A DNA stretch of 64,000 nt, taken from the NCBI GenBank assembly GCA_004431415.1, contig QPMI01000469.1, forward strand, positions 1-64,000, given 5' to 3'. Below the pieces are notes generated by a model that was not told the DNA's origin, did not search any database, and saw only the letters and a list, made by a program, of their open reading frames with translations. Made by a program: the position numbers and the translations under genes. Origin of the DNA: Cyanophora paradoxa (taxonomy: Eukaryota; Glaucocystophyceae; Cyanophorales; Cyanophoraceae). Positions 1 through 12,028 of this stretch are shown one piece after another (the stretch's first letter is position 1; every line of letters begins with the position of its first letter).

Positions 1-780
1 CTTTTCAGCGCTTGCCACTATTAAAATCAAATCTAGCGCCTTTGATATAGTCCAGGTACGCTTCTCCAGTCAGTGAAAAGGCCGGGATCTTTTCCTGGCT
101 TCATGATCAATTCTCATGATCATCATGAACACTGCATGCATGGGTGCTCAGATCCTCACTGCGAGCCAAATTGAAACTCGGGGCCCATATTGCATACGCC
201 CGCGAGCATGCTGTTGGGGGTTCTCGAGGGCGCTGGATTTGATTATGAAGTCGGTTGAAGATAGTTCCGAGTCTGTGCACGTGCTGCCCTGCAACTTGGC
301 ACAAATGAAGTGTTGGCAATTGGGGCCCACTATTGCTTGGCGAGGCACCAGCACCTTTTCAGCGCTTGCCACTATTAAAATCAAATCTAGCGCCTTTGAT
401 ATAGTCCAGGTACGCTTCTCCAGTCAGTGAAAAGGCCGGGATCTTTTCCTGGCTTCATGATCAATTCTCATGATCATCATGAACACTGCATGCATGGGTG
501 CTCAGATCCTCACTGCGAGCCAAATTGAAACTCGGGGCCCACATTGCATACGCCCGCGAGCATGCTGTTGGGGGTTCTCGAGGGCGCTGGATTTGATTAT
601 GAAGTCGGTTGAAGATAGTTCCGAGTCTGTGCACGTGCTGCCCTGCAACTTGGCACAAATGAAGTGTTGGCAATTGGGGCCCACTATTGCTTGGCGAGGT
701 ACAAGCACCTTTTCAGCGCTTGCCACTATCAAAATCAATTCTAGCGTTTTTGATATAGCCTAGATACGCTTCTCCAGTCA
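1..780. repeat. 354-bp tandem satellite, just over two copies
   Basis: The same unit starts at 1, 355 and 709, a period of exactly 354 bp. Copies one and two differ at only a few bases. The third is partial and more diverged, and runs into a GC-rich minisatellite. Each unit contains the palindromic cluster around TGATCATGATCAT. The short ORFs recur at the same offset on both strands in both copies, so they are repeat shadows and not genes. The left end of the array lies outside the window. Confidence 0.9.
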
Positions 781-854
781 GTGAAAAGGCCGGGATCTTT
801 GCTGGGCCTCATGATCATGATCAGTGATCATGATCATCATGAGCACTACACCGC

Positions 855-1550
855 CTGGCGACCCGCGCCACCGCCCGCCGCGCCTCCGCTCCGCCCCGCG
901 AGCCGCGCCGCCACCCCTGAGCCCCCGCCCCGTCCGACGAGCCGCGTCGCCGCCCGACGCGTTTCCGCCCCGCCCCGCGAGCCGCGGCGCCGCTCGCCGC
1001 GCCCCCGCCCGCCCGGCGACCCGCGCCGCCGCCCGCAGCGCCTCCGACCTGCCCGGCGGGCCGCGCCTCCGCCCGCCGCGCCTCCGCCCCGCCCCGCGAG
1101 CCGCGGCGCCGCCCGCCGCGCCTCCGCCCCGCCCGCGAGCCGCGCCTCCGCCCGCCACGCCTCCGCCCTGCCCGGCGAGCCGCGCCTCCGCTCGCCGCGC
1201 CTCCACCCCGTGCGGCGAGCCGCGCCTCCGCTCGCCGCGCCTCCGCCCCGCCCTGCGAGCCGCGTCTCCGCCCGCCGCGCCCCCGCCCCGCCCGCGAGCT
1301 GCGCCGCCACCCGCTGAGCCCCCGCCCTGCCGGAAAGCCGAGTCGCTGCCCGACGCGCCTCCGCCCCGTCCGGCGAGCCGCGTCGCCGCCCGCCGAGCCT
1401 CCGTCCCGCCCCGCGAGCTGCGCCGCCGCCCCGCGCCCCCGCCCCGCCCAGTGAGCCGCGCCGCCACCCTGCCCGGAGAGCCGCGCTCGCCGCGTCTCCC
1501 ACCTGGCCGGAGGGAGCTGTGCCACCACCCGCTGTCTCGCTGAACCCGCC
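855..1550. repeat. GC-rich minisatellite, 40-bp core period
   Basis: This is a very GC-rich block built from variants of GAGCCGCGCCTCCGC. Between 1137 and 1257 the unit recurs at 1137, 1177, 1217 and 1257, exactly 40 bp apart. Elsewhere the spacing is irregular. Long Arg/Ala/Gly/Pro ORFs are open on both strands, which is what stop-poor GC-rich repeat DNA does by chance. No domain is recognisable and no coding call is made. Similar text recurs inverted around 34900-35200. Confidence 0.85.
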
Positions 1551-1559
1551 AGGCAAGTT

Positions 1560-4460
1560 AAGCGGGGGGAGAGAGGGGGGAGGGAGGAGAGCCGTGGGCG
1601 AGGGGAGGGCATACTCCGAGGGCGCTTCGGCGCGGCGGCGGCAGGGCTCTTGCGGCCGCGGGTGCACAGGCAGCCGCGAGGGCGGGCGCGGGGCGCTTGT
1701 CGTTGTGCGGCGCGGCGGGGCGGCGGGGCGCTCGAAGATCCTCTCCCGCGGCAGCGGGACGCCCGAAAATTCAAAATCCTCGAGAGCTGCGAGGGCGTCA
1801 GCAGCAGGCAGGCCGGGCTGTGCCGGGCAGGGCGTTCGGCACGGCGCACCGTCTCTGCGGGGCGGGGCGAAAGCGACGGGGCGGGGCGGGCGACGGCGAC
1901 GGGGCCGGGCGAAGCGACAGCGCCGGGGCGGGCCGGGGAGCCGGCGGGGCTGCACGGGGCTGCACGGGGCGTGCGCCCCGGGCCGCCGCCCGCCGATCCT
2001 ACGCCCCGCCGTGCAATCCATGCTGCCGCCCTCCGCTCCCTCCGACCATCGCCCCGGGACTCGATCATCCTGCGCGACAGGAGCGCCTTGTCAGCGACGC
2101 GTACGCACACAGACCGCTCAACTCACCTCGTCTAGGCCTGAGCCTCACCAAGCTGTGGAAGAGGGGTCCAGAATTCGGAGCCTGGAGACGGCGCGCGCGA
2201 TCCAGCGCCTGGAACGCAAGCAAGAATCGTGAGACATGCGTTCGCGCGCCGCTGACGCAAAGCTATGGTCCGGTGGCCCACCCCGGCGATGGCGACGCGC
2301 TCGGCAGGGCGCGCTCGCCGCCAGCGGCGTGCCGGCACTCCATCGCCCGCTACGAAGGAGAGATCAACAGCGAGAAGCGTGCGGCAGTTCGCCTGTCCCC
2401 CCGTTCCCGGCCAGGCGGCCGCCGCACCTTGGCTCGGCTTGGGCGCAGGGCCAACCAACTGGGCCGACGGGGCTCACCGCCGGCGATCCCTGCGAAATCG
2501 AGTGAGCTGTACGTCACGCGTGGAACGCGGAGGGCACGGCATAGACGCACGTCGTCGGTTTGTGGAGGAAGGCAGGCCGTGAACGCAGCGCCGCACGGAA
2601 ACACGGCCACGCCAGGGCATAGACATGCAGCTGCGAGAACACGGGCCACATGCGCCTAGCTATAGCTAACGAAAGGGCCGCGCGCCGCATCTGCGAGCTT
2701 CCGCCAACGTGCTCGGCACCGCGGCCGAGCGAGCTGCGAAGGAGCATGGGACCGCTCAGGCTTCCTCGGAAAGCTGAGCCGAAGGGCGTCCTCAAGCATC
2801 CTCGATCGATATCGCTGTTGGTGTCGCTGCCGCTTTCGCCCAACAGCTGTGTACCCCGAATTCCGCGGCCTTGCACTTTGAAGAGCACGCAGGGCAAGAA
2901 CTGGCTGCGGCCTCCAGCACGGGACGCAATGCAATCTCGGTGCGTCGGCGCTGGGCTCTCCACCGCAGCGCATCCTGGTCTCCCTTACTCCACAATTTCA
3001 AACAGGTCAAACGGAGTCCGCACAGCTGCCGCGAACTTGACGAGCCTCGAGCGCGAACGACGTTCGAAGGTGCCTACTTGCATCCTCTCGCGTCCCCCGC
3101 CTGTCGCCGGCCTGATTTCAAACGCAGAGCGCTGCCCCAGGGCGGCGGGCGCCCGCTCGTGGCGAAGAGCGCTCGTGTACGCGTCGTTCTTGCCTCTTCA
3201 AGCGCCCTTGATCTGCATTCTTAGCCCGGCCGCCGCCGCCAAGTGTTCCTTCTTTTGGTCGGCTCGCGCAGAAAGGAGAAGGCGGCTGCCGATGCGAAGC
3301 AAGGTGCTTTTTCGTTTCATCTCCTTTGCCCCAATCCCTCATTCCGCTGGCGGTCCAGGGAACGGGGTGACTGGCCCGCGCGAGCAGAGCACCACCATCC
3401 AGTTCGCCTAGCGTCTTCTCCCGCAGGCCAGGTGCTCGCTCTTGTTTCCGTTACTCTCGCGTTGATGTTTTTGTGACGCCGGCCGCGTGCGCAGCGGAGC
3501 GGGTGCCGTTCTCGGACGCGTGGCTTCTGGACGGCCGCGGCCTCGGAGTTCCTTGTGCTTGCGGCCGCTGGGGCGCAGGTGCGGCAGGTGCGGTCGTTTG
3601 CCGGCGCGCATTCTTCTCTTCTTTCGGTTGACGCTCCGAGCTCAGCGAGCGCTGCGCCGTCGCGGCGACCGCGTTCCGGGCGCTCTCAATCTTGGTGTGG
3701 GCGCTCGGCGACAGGTGCGGTCTGTTTATTGGCGCGCGTTCTCTCTTCTTTTGATTGACATTCCTCTCCGTGCGCAGCGAGCGCTCTGCCTTCGACGTCG
3801 GGCACGGGCAAGGGATGCTGGAAGCGGGGACGGGCCTCCTGCTCTCTCCTTGCTGCGGTGCGCAGACGTCCCCTTGCTTCCCACTTCTCTCTTTATGCTA
3901 GGAGCCCGCTTATCCTGATGCGCGCAGCGCAGCGAGCGCGGCGACGTTCCGCAGCGAGTGCGGCGAGGCGCATTCTGCCTGGGCCGGAGGCGGGCTGCTG
4001 GCGATCGGCTGGGCATGCGCAGGCGGCGGACGATGCCGCAGGCAGGACAGCAGTACTACCTGCTGTTCGGCAGCTGATTGCAGTTAAAACGTTAGTTTTC
4101 CTTTTCTCGGCAACTAGCGCGGGGGACGACGCCGCTTGCAGGTCATTGCGTATTGTGTAAAGCCCTTACAGCCTAAGTTGCAGGCGGGCAGATTGGGGCA
4201 GATGAGCTCGAGGGCGCCCGCGCACGATCGGCCACGAGGCCGCTAGCTGTTTCACAGTGTGCGCACATCTACACGAGGGCGCCGCGCGGGCTCGGGATTG
4301 GCCCCCACGAGGGCGCTGAGCTGTGTGCGCATGCGCACATGTACTACGGTACGACCTAGGGGCGCCGGCGCCACGCGTACGCGTGCCCCGTCGAGCTTGA
4401 CGACCGACTCTCTCTCTCGGCGAGCTCGAGCCGCGTCGAGCTCAGGCCCATAGCAACGAG
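1560..4460. other. GC-rich stretch without a recognisable gene
   Basis: I see no conserved protein family in any frame. The long ORFs here are low-complexity Arg/Gly/Ala/Pro readings of GC-rich DNA. The region contains a degenerate duplication of about 127 bp (CAGGTGCGGTC at 3585 and 3712), with the TTCTCTTC and GCAGCGAGCGC stretches repeated at the same spacing. It may hold unidentified exons or regulatory DNA. Confidence 0.4.
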
Positions 4461-4554
4461 CTCGACGACCGTCGACCGGTACCGGCCACGCTGCTGGCTA
4501 TAGCTACGTATACGCCGGCGCAGTGCGTCCAGCTGCGTCGAGCGGCGCAGTGCG

Positions 4555-4705
4555 TCAAACTTCGAGTGCGTCGAGCGACGCAGTTTCGTGAAACTTGGCG
4601 CACTGCTTGAAACTGCGTGGAGATTTCGAGCAGTGCTTCATTTCCGACGCAATGCTTGAAATTCCCACGCAATGCTTGAAATTTCCGACGCAATGCGTGG
4701 GTGAG
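4555..4705. repeat. Short tandem repeats of about 20 bp
   Basis: Variants of ACGCAATGCTTGAAAT repeat several times, flanked upstream by related GCGCAGTGCGTC words. The array lies just 5' of the retroelement integrase reading frame. No coding potential was recognised. Confidence 0.65.
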
Positions 4706-4967
4706 CCAAAAGTGCCGGGGTACGCGACGGCCCCTCCTGCACGGCGACGCCGCGGGGTGACGAACCTCGAGCATACACTCGACGGCGCGGCCTGGCTACC
4801 GGCCGAGGGTCGCCGCCGCCGACTTCAAGTTCGAGGACAGGAGAGCTCCGCTGACGGGCTTCAAGCTCGAGGACGGGAGAGCTCGGCCCGGAGGCCTCGG
4901 TCTCAGTCACCGGAAGGAGGGGAGGGGTACAGACGAGGAGAGCGAGCCGTCGCTACCCCGTCCATCT

Positions 4968-7004
4968 TTGCGAGGCTTCGATCGTCAAGCAGCTGACCGC
5001 ACGCTACGCGACTCTGTGGAACGGGCACGACGCCGGGCCCTCACGGATGACGGCCAATCTTCGCAGTCCTCGGCGTCCGACGGAACGTCGAACTCAAGAC
5101 GGAGCACGGCTTGGAGTGTCCCGCGCCAATACCAGCGACGGCTTGAAAAGGACTACGCTGACCGCCTCGCCAGTGATCGCGACAGACGTTCGCGTGCGGC
5201 CCGAGATCTGCACGAAGCCTCGCGGGAGAGGACGGCGACGACGCTCGAACGGCGACGCCAACTGGCAGAGATGGGCCGTACCCCGTCTGAGATCGACGCG
5301 CTCGTACCCCTGCCCTCTGTTCGGAACCGAACCCCGGAGGAGCGGCGCAGACGGCGACAATCCCGCAAGGCGCTGAACGCCAAGGCATGCCCCGTACCGC
5401 GGATGAAGCCTCCCAAGGGCAAGAATTCACGGCAGTCTCGATATGCCATTGCGCCCCCGTCGCATCTCGACGTTGCTGACGAGGAAGAGTACATGCACTT
5501 CCTGCAGCAAGAACGTGACCTCGGTCGTCCGCGACCTGATCCCACTTCTAGCAGCGCTATCGCCCCGCTGGACGAAGGTGAAGGCGCCCAGAATGAGCCG
5601 ACACACGTTCGCTTGCCGCGTGGCACCGTTGTCATGGACACCTGGAGCGAGGGCCCCGCCCCCTCGTTGACGTTCCTCCGCCACCGACGATCCGTGAACT
5701 TGTTTCCGATGGGACCGCGGTCATCATGGCTCAGGCTCGTGACCCTCTTTGCCAGATGGTGTTCGCACTTCTTCGCGAGAAGGAGAACCTGGCGCGCTGT
5801 CACTCCCACTACACTGCTGGTGAACGTGACCCGGAGGTGCTTGGGAGCTGCATTCTCTGCAAGTCTGCACGCGATCGCTTCGCTCGTGAAGCTACTCAGT
5901 ACACGATCGATGAGCAAGATACCGTACTGCGGTTGCCCTTGCTCCCACTATGCGGCCTCAGATCGTTGTACCCCAGAGTGGCGGGAGAAGATTGTTCACG
6001 CTTACCACGATGACTGGGCTCACCGTGGTGCCCCCATTGTTGCTCGGCGCATCGCCTCACGGTTTTGGTGGCCGGGCATGACGACTGCTGTCCATCGCTA
6101 CGTGAAGACGTGCCGACACTGTCAGTTTGCCAAGGCTCACAAGAAGCCGAAGTCACAATTCACTGTGATCGAGTCTGAGCATCCTGGCGACTTGCGTCAA
6201 GCCGATCACTTCCCTATGGCGCCCTCTGAGAACGGTCGACTTCACCGTTTCACACTTGTGCACATTGACGTCGACGCTTTTACCAAGTACCCTGAGATTT
6301 TGATGCTGACGGAGGCTGATGGTCGTGCCTGTGAGTGGGCTGCACAAACTGTGTACGCGAATCACGGCCCTTGCAAGCGGTATCTCACGGATAACGCCAA
6401 GGTCTTCACGCCTACTAGTCTCTGGGGCAAATTCTGGACTCGCCAGGGTACTCGGTTGATTTACGCTCCCACGTCCCACCAGTCCACGAACGGCGGTGCT
6501 GAGCGGCTTGGTGGCATTTACAAGCGCTTGGTGTATGCTCTTTGCGATGAGAACGGGGAGGACAATTCCCATTGGCCTTTCTATCATTATCGCGTGCTCT
6601 TCGCTCTCCGGACCACGATTCACGCTGCCACTGGTTTTTCACCCGCCGCTCTGCACTTTGGACGAGAATTGATGTTGCCTGGCGATCTTCGTCTCGACCT
6701 CACCCTGCGCGAACCTCACGAAGATCCCGTTTCTCTCTACGATTACGCTTTGTCGGTCGCTCGAGCCGCCCGCGACCAAATCTCTGCCGTCCGAGAACAC
6801 CGCAAACTTTACAACAAGAAGTTGCTTCGCTATGGCACTGGCCGTGAGCCGCATCGTGTTTTCAAGCCTGGTGACAAAGTGTTGTGCTGGATTATCAGCG
6901 CGAAGACCAGTAACGTCAAGCGCACTGGGCCTCGCAATGGTTGGACTGGCCCTTACACTCAAGTTGTTTGGCGTGGTGCACGTGGCCTTATAATTATAAA
7001 TTAA
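4968..7004 (+). mobile_element. Degenerate Ty3/gypsy-type retroelement integrase
   Basis: The 3' two thirds encode a retroviral-type integrase, the enzyme that joins element cDNA to host DNA. Visible parts are a zinc-binding H/H/C/C module (HDDWAH, later CRHC), a DDE core (HIDVDAF, LTDNAKVF, NGGAERLGG) and a terminal GPY/F-like stretch (GWTGPY). Upstream is an Arg/Ser/Asp-rich charged region of unknown role. The reading is not continuous. Between about 5650 and 5975 the conserved integrase-leading residues lie in another frame, and the frame then returns, so at least two frameshifts are present. No reverse transcriptase, protease or RNase H is recognisable upstream. The element is therefore partial and very probably dead. 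The integrase assignment is strong. The exact element class (chromovirus-like against another Ty3 lineage) is inference. Confidence 0.8.
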
Positions 7005-7429
7005 AGCTTCAGCTGGGCGGATCGAGCCTCGCGATCGGAGACAGTCGCCGAATCGGACAACTTGGAAAGGGTATGGGCAACGAGGGCCACTGTGGCACAG
7101 CGCTAGCCTGGAAACAAATTAAACTTCGAAACATTAATGCACCTGCCGCAGTGCCAGGCTGCAAAGAGGGTAGTGCACATGTGCAGCTGGGGCCCGGGGC
7201 GGGGCCGGGGGGGGTATATAAGCAGAGCCTTGTTTCCAATAATCCAGAGTTTAGAGAGTAAAGGTGTCAAGGGTGCCAAGTACAACGGTTAAGTTGAATT
7301 CGAACAGGGATAGATCATCTGACTCATGGCCCGGGCCCCCACAGTGTCACAGTGTGCTGTAAGCTTTGGCATTGATGCTGTTTTCAGTTCATCAAACAGT
7401 GACAGACTGCTCATGGTTATAATTATAAA
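6988..7429. repeat. 13-bp direct repeat bounding a 429-bp segment with a TATA-like promoter
   Basis: TTATAATTATAAA occurs at 6988-7000, where the integrase reading ends, and again at 7417-7429, overlapping the stop of the minus-strand NUMOD3-motif gene. The segment between has no recognised ORF. It carries a GC-rich stretch followed by GTATATAAGCAGAG near 7213, a plausible core promoter. The layout could be a target-site duplication around an insertion or LTR remnant, but the repeat is itself near-palindromic and the inner ends show no clear terminal repeats. Confidence 0.45.
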
Positions 7430-8377
7430 ACATCGTCATCTCTTAATATTTCATCATCATCATCATCTATGGCCGCCTTGACACCTAAGTACCTCAATTC
7501 TGCTCGGAGCTCGTCATATCTCAAGAACTTTCGTAAGAGAGCTGTAAAAGAAAGGCTCAGAAGGGCAGCAATGCACATTTCTCTTGCTGGACAGTACCTG
7601 GAATTCCTCGCTGCTCTATGTCGCTCATCCGGGGAAGCTTGCCATTCTCTGACCGGTAGGACGCACTCCATAACGCGAGATCTTGTTTAAGGGCAGTGTA
7701 TTGACGCACTACACGAGTTGTCAGAGATTGCTTTACAAAGCGATTCGGAGAGTTCTCACATCGTTTCAATCCTTCGTGCCCCAGAACTTGTTCTAGCGTG
7801 GCCTCCTTTTGCCTGGGAGAAATTGAGTGTCAGTCCTTTCCGTTGCCGCACCTGCGAGCATCACCCACTCTTCTTCATACAGCTGCTGTTCCCTCTGTCG
7901 TCTCCGCCTTTGAGCCTCCTGTGTGCATGCATCCGATGAGCACATGAGGGCAGCATCGACGATTCGCAAGCCGACGCGCCTGCATCTTCAAGCGCGTCTC
8001 CTCACTCATTGTTGTGCCTTTGTTCCACGCGGACCTCCCTTTCAGGGCTTCGGTGACGCGCTCACGGTGGCCTGCGGCGCTCTTGATCAGCGGTGGCTCT
8101 TGACACCGTGCTTCGGCGCGCTGCTTCACGTACCGGCTACCCGCCAACGCGCTCTGAGCGACTCACGCATCTTCTCTATGGTCTCCGGGCTGTGCTTGCG
8201 CCGTCGGCGGGGTGTCTTTGGCTCGCTGGGGAGCTTCGGCGGCGCCTTGGCGTGCCGCTCGAGTTCAGCGCGCTGCAGGTGCCCTACTAAGCTAGCGACC
8301 GTGTTGCGCGCTAGCCTAAAGCACCGATCGCCCGTGGTCAACGCCGCCGGGCAGGAACACCACGCGATAGAGGACAT
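7423..8377 (-). CDS. NUMOD3-motif protein, multi-exon
   Basis: The gene reads leftwards to a TAA at 7423-7425. Two copies of a NUMOD3-like motif are visible: [17 protein letters not shown], then [24 protein letters not shown]3 is a DNA-binding motif known from homing endonucleases and also present in nuclear-encoded plant and algal proteins. No GIY-YIG or HNH catalytic domain is seen. One intron is clear (after RVAG near 8134, resuming at 8071 with HRERVTEAL). Later exons encode a charged stretch ([18 protein letters not shown]), then [13 protein letters not shown] joined to [17 protein letters not shown] and an Asp-rich tail. The first in-frame ATG of the long 5' exon is at 8377, and the longer ORF begins with GTG. 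It is divergent from clpP, with 210 bp between start codons. The cellular role is unknown. A plastid DNA or RNA role is only a guess. Confidence 0.6.
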
Positions 8378-8587
8378 GTCGCGCGCTCGCTGCCGAAAGC
8401 GGCTGTGCGCGACGCACTGCGCGGTCACGTGGTTTATCCGCAGGGACTAGGCTCGGCCAGTCGCCAGGCTCTCCAAGGCGACGGTCGGCGGGCGGCGGGT
8501 GCCGGCGGCGGGCGGCGGGCGGCGGGCGCCGGGCGCGCGCGTGGGGGTACACGGAGAGGGCGACGCCAAGCAGTCCTGCCGCGGACG

Positions 8588-9835
8588 ATGCTGTCGATGC
8601 TGGGAAGGCGCTTGGCCGCTGCGCGGCCTGCCGCTGTCGGACGGCTCGGGCGCCCCGCCGCCGTCGCAGACGCGCAGCGCACGGCGCAGCTCGCGTGCGG
8701 GCGGCGCCACCTCTCGGCAACTAGCTACCTCATCCCGATCGTGCTCGAGCAGACGGCGCGCGGCGAGCGCTCGTACGACATTTTCTCGTACGCGCCGTCC
8801 CGCTTCACCGCCGCCCGCCCCCCGCGCTCACGCGCCCCGTCAGTCGCCTCCTTAAGGAGCGCATCATCTGTCTTAATGGACCGGTGCTTCATGCGATGCC
8901 TCAGGCAGCGGCGAGCAGCGCTGATAGCGCCACAGGTGACGGACGAGATGGCGGCTGTCGTTGTGGCGCAACTGCTGTTCCTCGAGTCCGAGAATCCGGA
9001 GAAGGAGATCTTTATGTACATTAACAGTCCTGGCGGCATCGTCTCGGCGGGTCTTGCTATCGTTGCGGCACAACCCGTCCCACAATGTCGCGCGCGTCGC
9101 GTCGCTCATCGTCGCCCGCGGCAGTATGACACCATGCAGTACGTGCGGCCGCCGATTGCAACGGTGTGCGTCGGGCAGGCTGCCTCTATGGGGTCCCTGT
9201 TACTTGCCGCGGGCTCAGCCGGGCACCGCCGCTCGCTTCCGAACGCGCGGGTCATGGTCCACCAACCCAGCGGAGGCGCCCATGGCCAGGTGTGTCCCCC
9301 GCCTACCCTGTCGCCCCTCCTGCGGCCGAAGCTGCAGAGCTGATGCCGGCGGGACCCTACCCGCGCAGGCGTCGGACATCGCCATCCACGCGCAGGAGAT
9401 TCTTAATCTTCGCAAGCGCCTAAACGAGCTATACTCCTTCCACACGGGCAAGACCGTCGACGAAATCGGCTAGTACCCCCGCACCCCTGCGCGTGTCCAC
9501 CTCTGACCGTTTAAACGTTTCCTAACCCTCGCAGAAAAAGTCATGGAGCGCGATTTCTTCATGACCCCTGAGCAGGCGTGCCGTGGTTTAAATAATTAGT
9601 CCTGAGCTCCCTCCTGCCGCTTTCTGATCCGGAGCACACCGCAGGCAAAGGACTTCGGCATTATTGACGAAGTCATCTCCAAGCGCCCCGTGCACTCCCC
9701 TTCATGCGCTCTCCTTGCTACCTCTCCCTCACGCATTCGACGTAGACGGATTCTTCCGAGAGCCAGAAGGCGGCGGACGGCAAGCCCTCCGAGAGCGACG
9801 CCGCGGCGACAGGCAAAAAGGGCAAGAAGGCGTGA
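8588..9835 (+). CDS. clpP: ATP-dependent Clp protease proteolytic subunit, organellar
   Basis: This is the serine peptidase subunit of the Clp protease, which forms a tetradecameric barrel and degrades unfolded proteins delivered by ClpX or ClpC. Eight exons join in frame: 8588-8796, 8844-8883, 8936-9061, 9125-9289, 9369-9468, 9535-9575, 9645-9689, 9746-9835, giving 271 aa. The core shows [20 protein letters not shown], the nucleophile Ser in VGQAASMGS, the His in VMVHQPSGG, and a late Asp (TVDEI). The N-terminal 50 or so residues are Ala/Arg-rich, start [15 protein letters not shown] and look like a mitochondrial presequence. A plastid location is the alternative. The C-terminal tail ends GKKGKKA. 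Introns 5 and 6 need GC donors (at 9469 and 9576). No GT donor keeps the conserved frame. Confidence 0.93.
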
Positions 9836-9951
9836 TCCCCATGCCAAGAATGCGTAATCTCCGTTCTTGCAGCTTCCTAAGTGGTATCCGGGAGGTCTCC
9901 AAGCACGATTTCATGTATTTGGATACATGTGCGCGCAACTAAGAGCACAAG

Positions 9952-11926
9952 CTACTGCTTCCGGACGGCCTCGAGGATCTGAGAAAGGCAGAGTTGAATA
10001 TCAGGCGCGGGGGAGAGGAGGGGGGTGAGAGAGGTAGGGGGTGGGGGTGGGGGGTGGGAGGGAGTGGGGGGATGGGGGGAGGAGGAGGGGATGGGCGGAG
10101 GGGTGGGTGAACGGGGTAGGGGGGTCGTGGCCGACCTTCGAGAAGTAGAAGCGCGTCGATGAGAAGGACTCACGCTTCACCTCGAATCTAAGTTCTGAGT
10201 AAGGGGCGGAGAACGGAGGGCAGCGCGCTCCAAGCCAGAGGGTCGCACCCGTTCTCCTCCAGAATGCGACGGATCTCACTCTCAGCGTGCAAGTACGCAC
10301 GGGTCGCCTTGCTGGGACCGGGGAAGAGCGAGCCGACCCTGGGGGCACTCGGCGGGCGGGCAAACGGTAGGGGAGGGGGGTGGGGGTGGGGTGGGATTTG
10401 GGTGTGGGCGGGCGGGGGGGGGGGGGGGGGGGGGCGCACTTTTTGAGGAGGGCGAGGCCCGGGGTGTAGGGGGCGAACGAGACGATCAAGCGGCGATCTG
10501 AGAGGGAGGCCAGGTGCGCGATCATCTCCGAAGCCTTGTCCTGCATTTCGGAAGGCACGGTGTAAGGGGCGGTCTACATGAGCACTAAGATGAATTCGAC
10601 CTGGGGGTAGTGGATGAACACGTCCAGACAGCACACAGTGTCGTACTTGCCAGCGACGGACTCCAGGTCCTGAGCCAAGTCAATCTTCGGAGTACCTATC
10701 CACCGCAACCAAAGCGGTACCGAGGTGGTGAACTTCGGGTTTACGGCAGCGTCAGACTTCGGGGTAGCCTCCCACCGGGCCTGGGCCTCGCTCGTCTGAC
10801 GCGGTGGCCGTGAGCCGGGTGGAGAAGGGGGTATATGCAACACGGGCACCATGGCCGCTGAGATGTCCGACGCGGAAACAATCGCGCCTGCGATGAGAGG
10901 AGTCAAGAGGCCGGGGGAAAGAGGGTGGTCCGGCTGAGTCGCCCGAAACAGCGGCACGCAGGGAGGGGATGAAACCCCTCCTATCCGACCGGGGCTATCC
11001 GAGCTTTTTTTTGAGAGAGGATGAGGGTGGGAGATAGAGGGCAAGGGGAGGGGGGGGGGGGGGGGTGGAAAGGGGCTATGGCCGGAGTTCAGGAAGGGCA
11101 CCCTCGAGAGCAGCGGGGATAGCGAGCGAGCCGCAGCCGCAGCCGAGGTCGCAGAGGGTGCGCCCCTTCAAAGTCCCGTCTTCATCGGCGCGGAGCCACG
11201 CGAGCACGGTGTCCACGGTGACCTGGGCTCGGGGGGAGTGTCGGGCACATAGACTAGCGCGGATAATTGCCTGCGCTCGCCTGGTGGCCCTCACGGATGT
11301 CCTTCTGGACCTTGTTGACGTCCTCAGTCTCGCCGTAAATTCGGCGCCACCGATCAAAGCCTTCGGCGCGTTGGCTGGGGGCAGGCATAGTGGCGCATTG
11401 AGCGGACCTGTGTTGTTGAAGTACTCTTCAACGACCTTCTTGTCGTCGATATCGCTGGTGGTTTCGTTCTTCGTGCCGACGGCAAGGATCGCTAGGCCGC
11501 CCGCGACCGCCGCGACCGCCGGGAGAACCTCTGCGGTCTGCTCGATACGGGCGACAATTAGATCCGGCGAGGGGGGCGATTGGGTGCGCGGGACTGACTA
11601 CATCAATCCTGCATGCCAAATGCTATTTAAACGCGACGAACCTCAAGAGCGGCGAGCACTGCAGGGGCGGCAGGGGAAGCAGCCGCGAAGCCGCACCCGC
11701 ACCCGCACTTGCAGCCGGCGCGGCCGCTGCAGCTGCACGCCTCGCGAAGCTTCTCGCTGCTACCGAACGCGCTCGAGGCCGCGAACCGGATGGCGGAGGC
11801 GGATGGCACGACGCGAGAGGGGATGCCGCGAACGGGGCCAGCGCGGCAGATCCGCGAGCTGGTCGAGGCCACCGGCTGGGCCGGGGCGGCGCGCGGGGTC
11901 AGGGCTGCCGGGCTGGCGAACTGCAT
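9952..11926 (-). CDS. CHLM: Mg-protoporphyrin IX methyltransferase
   Basis: This enzyme transfers a methyl group from S-adenosylmethionine to Mg-protoporphyrin IX in chlorophyll synthesis, on plastid membranes. Eleven exons give 375 aa: 11642-11926, 11408-11597, 11281-11360, 11102-11222, 10850-10887, 10721-10795, 10601-10669, 10440-10540, 10249-10338, 10136-10187, 9952-9978. Key parts are VVEEYFNNTGFDRWRRIYG, the SAM-binding LCDLGCGCGSLAIP, ASDISAAM, YDTVCCLDVFIHYPQ, LIVSFAPYTP, FPGPSKATRAYLH and the end ILEAVRKQ. The presequence begins MQFASPAALTPRAAPAQ and is Ser/Ala/Arg-rich with an early Phe, as expected for a plastid transit peptide. Intron 3 has a GC donor at 11280. Several introns carry long C-runs in the sense strand (G-runs on the + strand near 10411 and 11051). 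The gene converges on clpP, with stop codons 116 bp apart. Confidence 0.95.
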
Positions 11927-11975
11927 CTCAGGAAAAAAAAACGATAGATCGATTCTGGGGTACATTATCTTCTTG

Positions 11976-12028
11976 GCTCGAAGCCGGAGTTGGCCCAAAG
12001 TTCGTGCTCGAAGCCGGAGTTGGCCCAA
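11976..12028. repeat. 22-bp duplication upstream of CHLM
   Basis: CTCGAAGCCGGAGTTGGCCC occurs twice, 30 bp apart, about 50 bp upstream of the CHLM start codon. Position and exact duplication suggest a promoter element, but nothing in the sequence names a factor. The rest of 11927-12425 shows no recognisable gene. Confidence 0.5.

Noticed and set aside
107-738. Pairs of identical 70-104 codon ORFs on both strands
   Set aside because: They are the same positions of a 354-bp satellite in two copies. Antisense and sense versions are equally conserved.
778-2110. Long Arg/Gly/Ala/Pro ORFs of 230-430 codons on both strands
   Set aside because: They overlap on both strands within a GC-rich minisatellite where stop codons are rare by composition. 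No domain or splice structure is visible.
3486-3918. ORFs in the 127-bp degenerate duplication
   Set aside because: Cys/Arg/Leu-rich readings follow the repeat and show no conserved motif.
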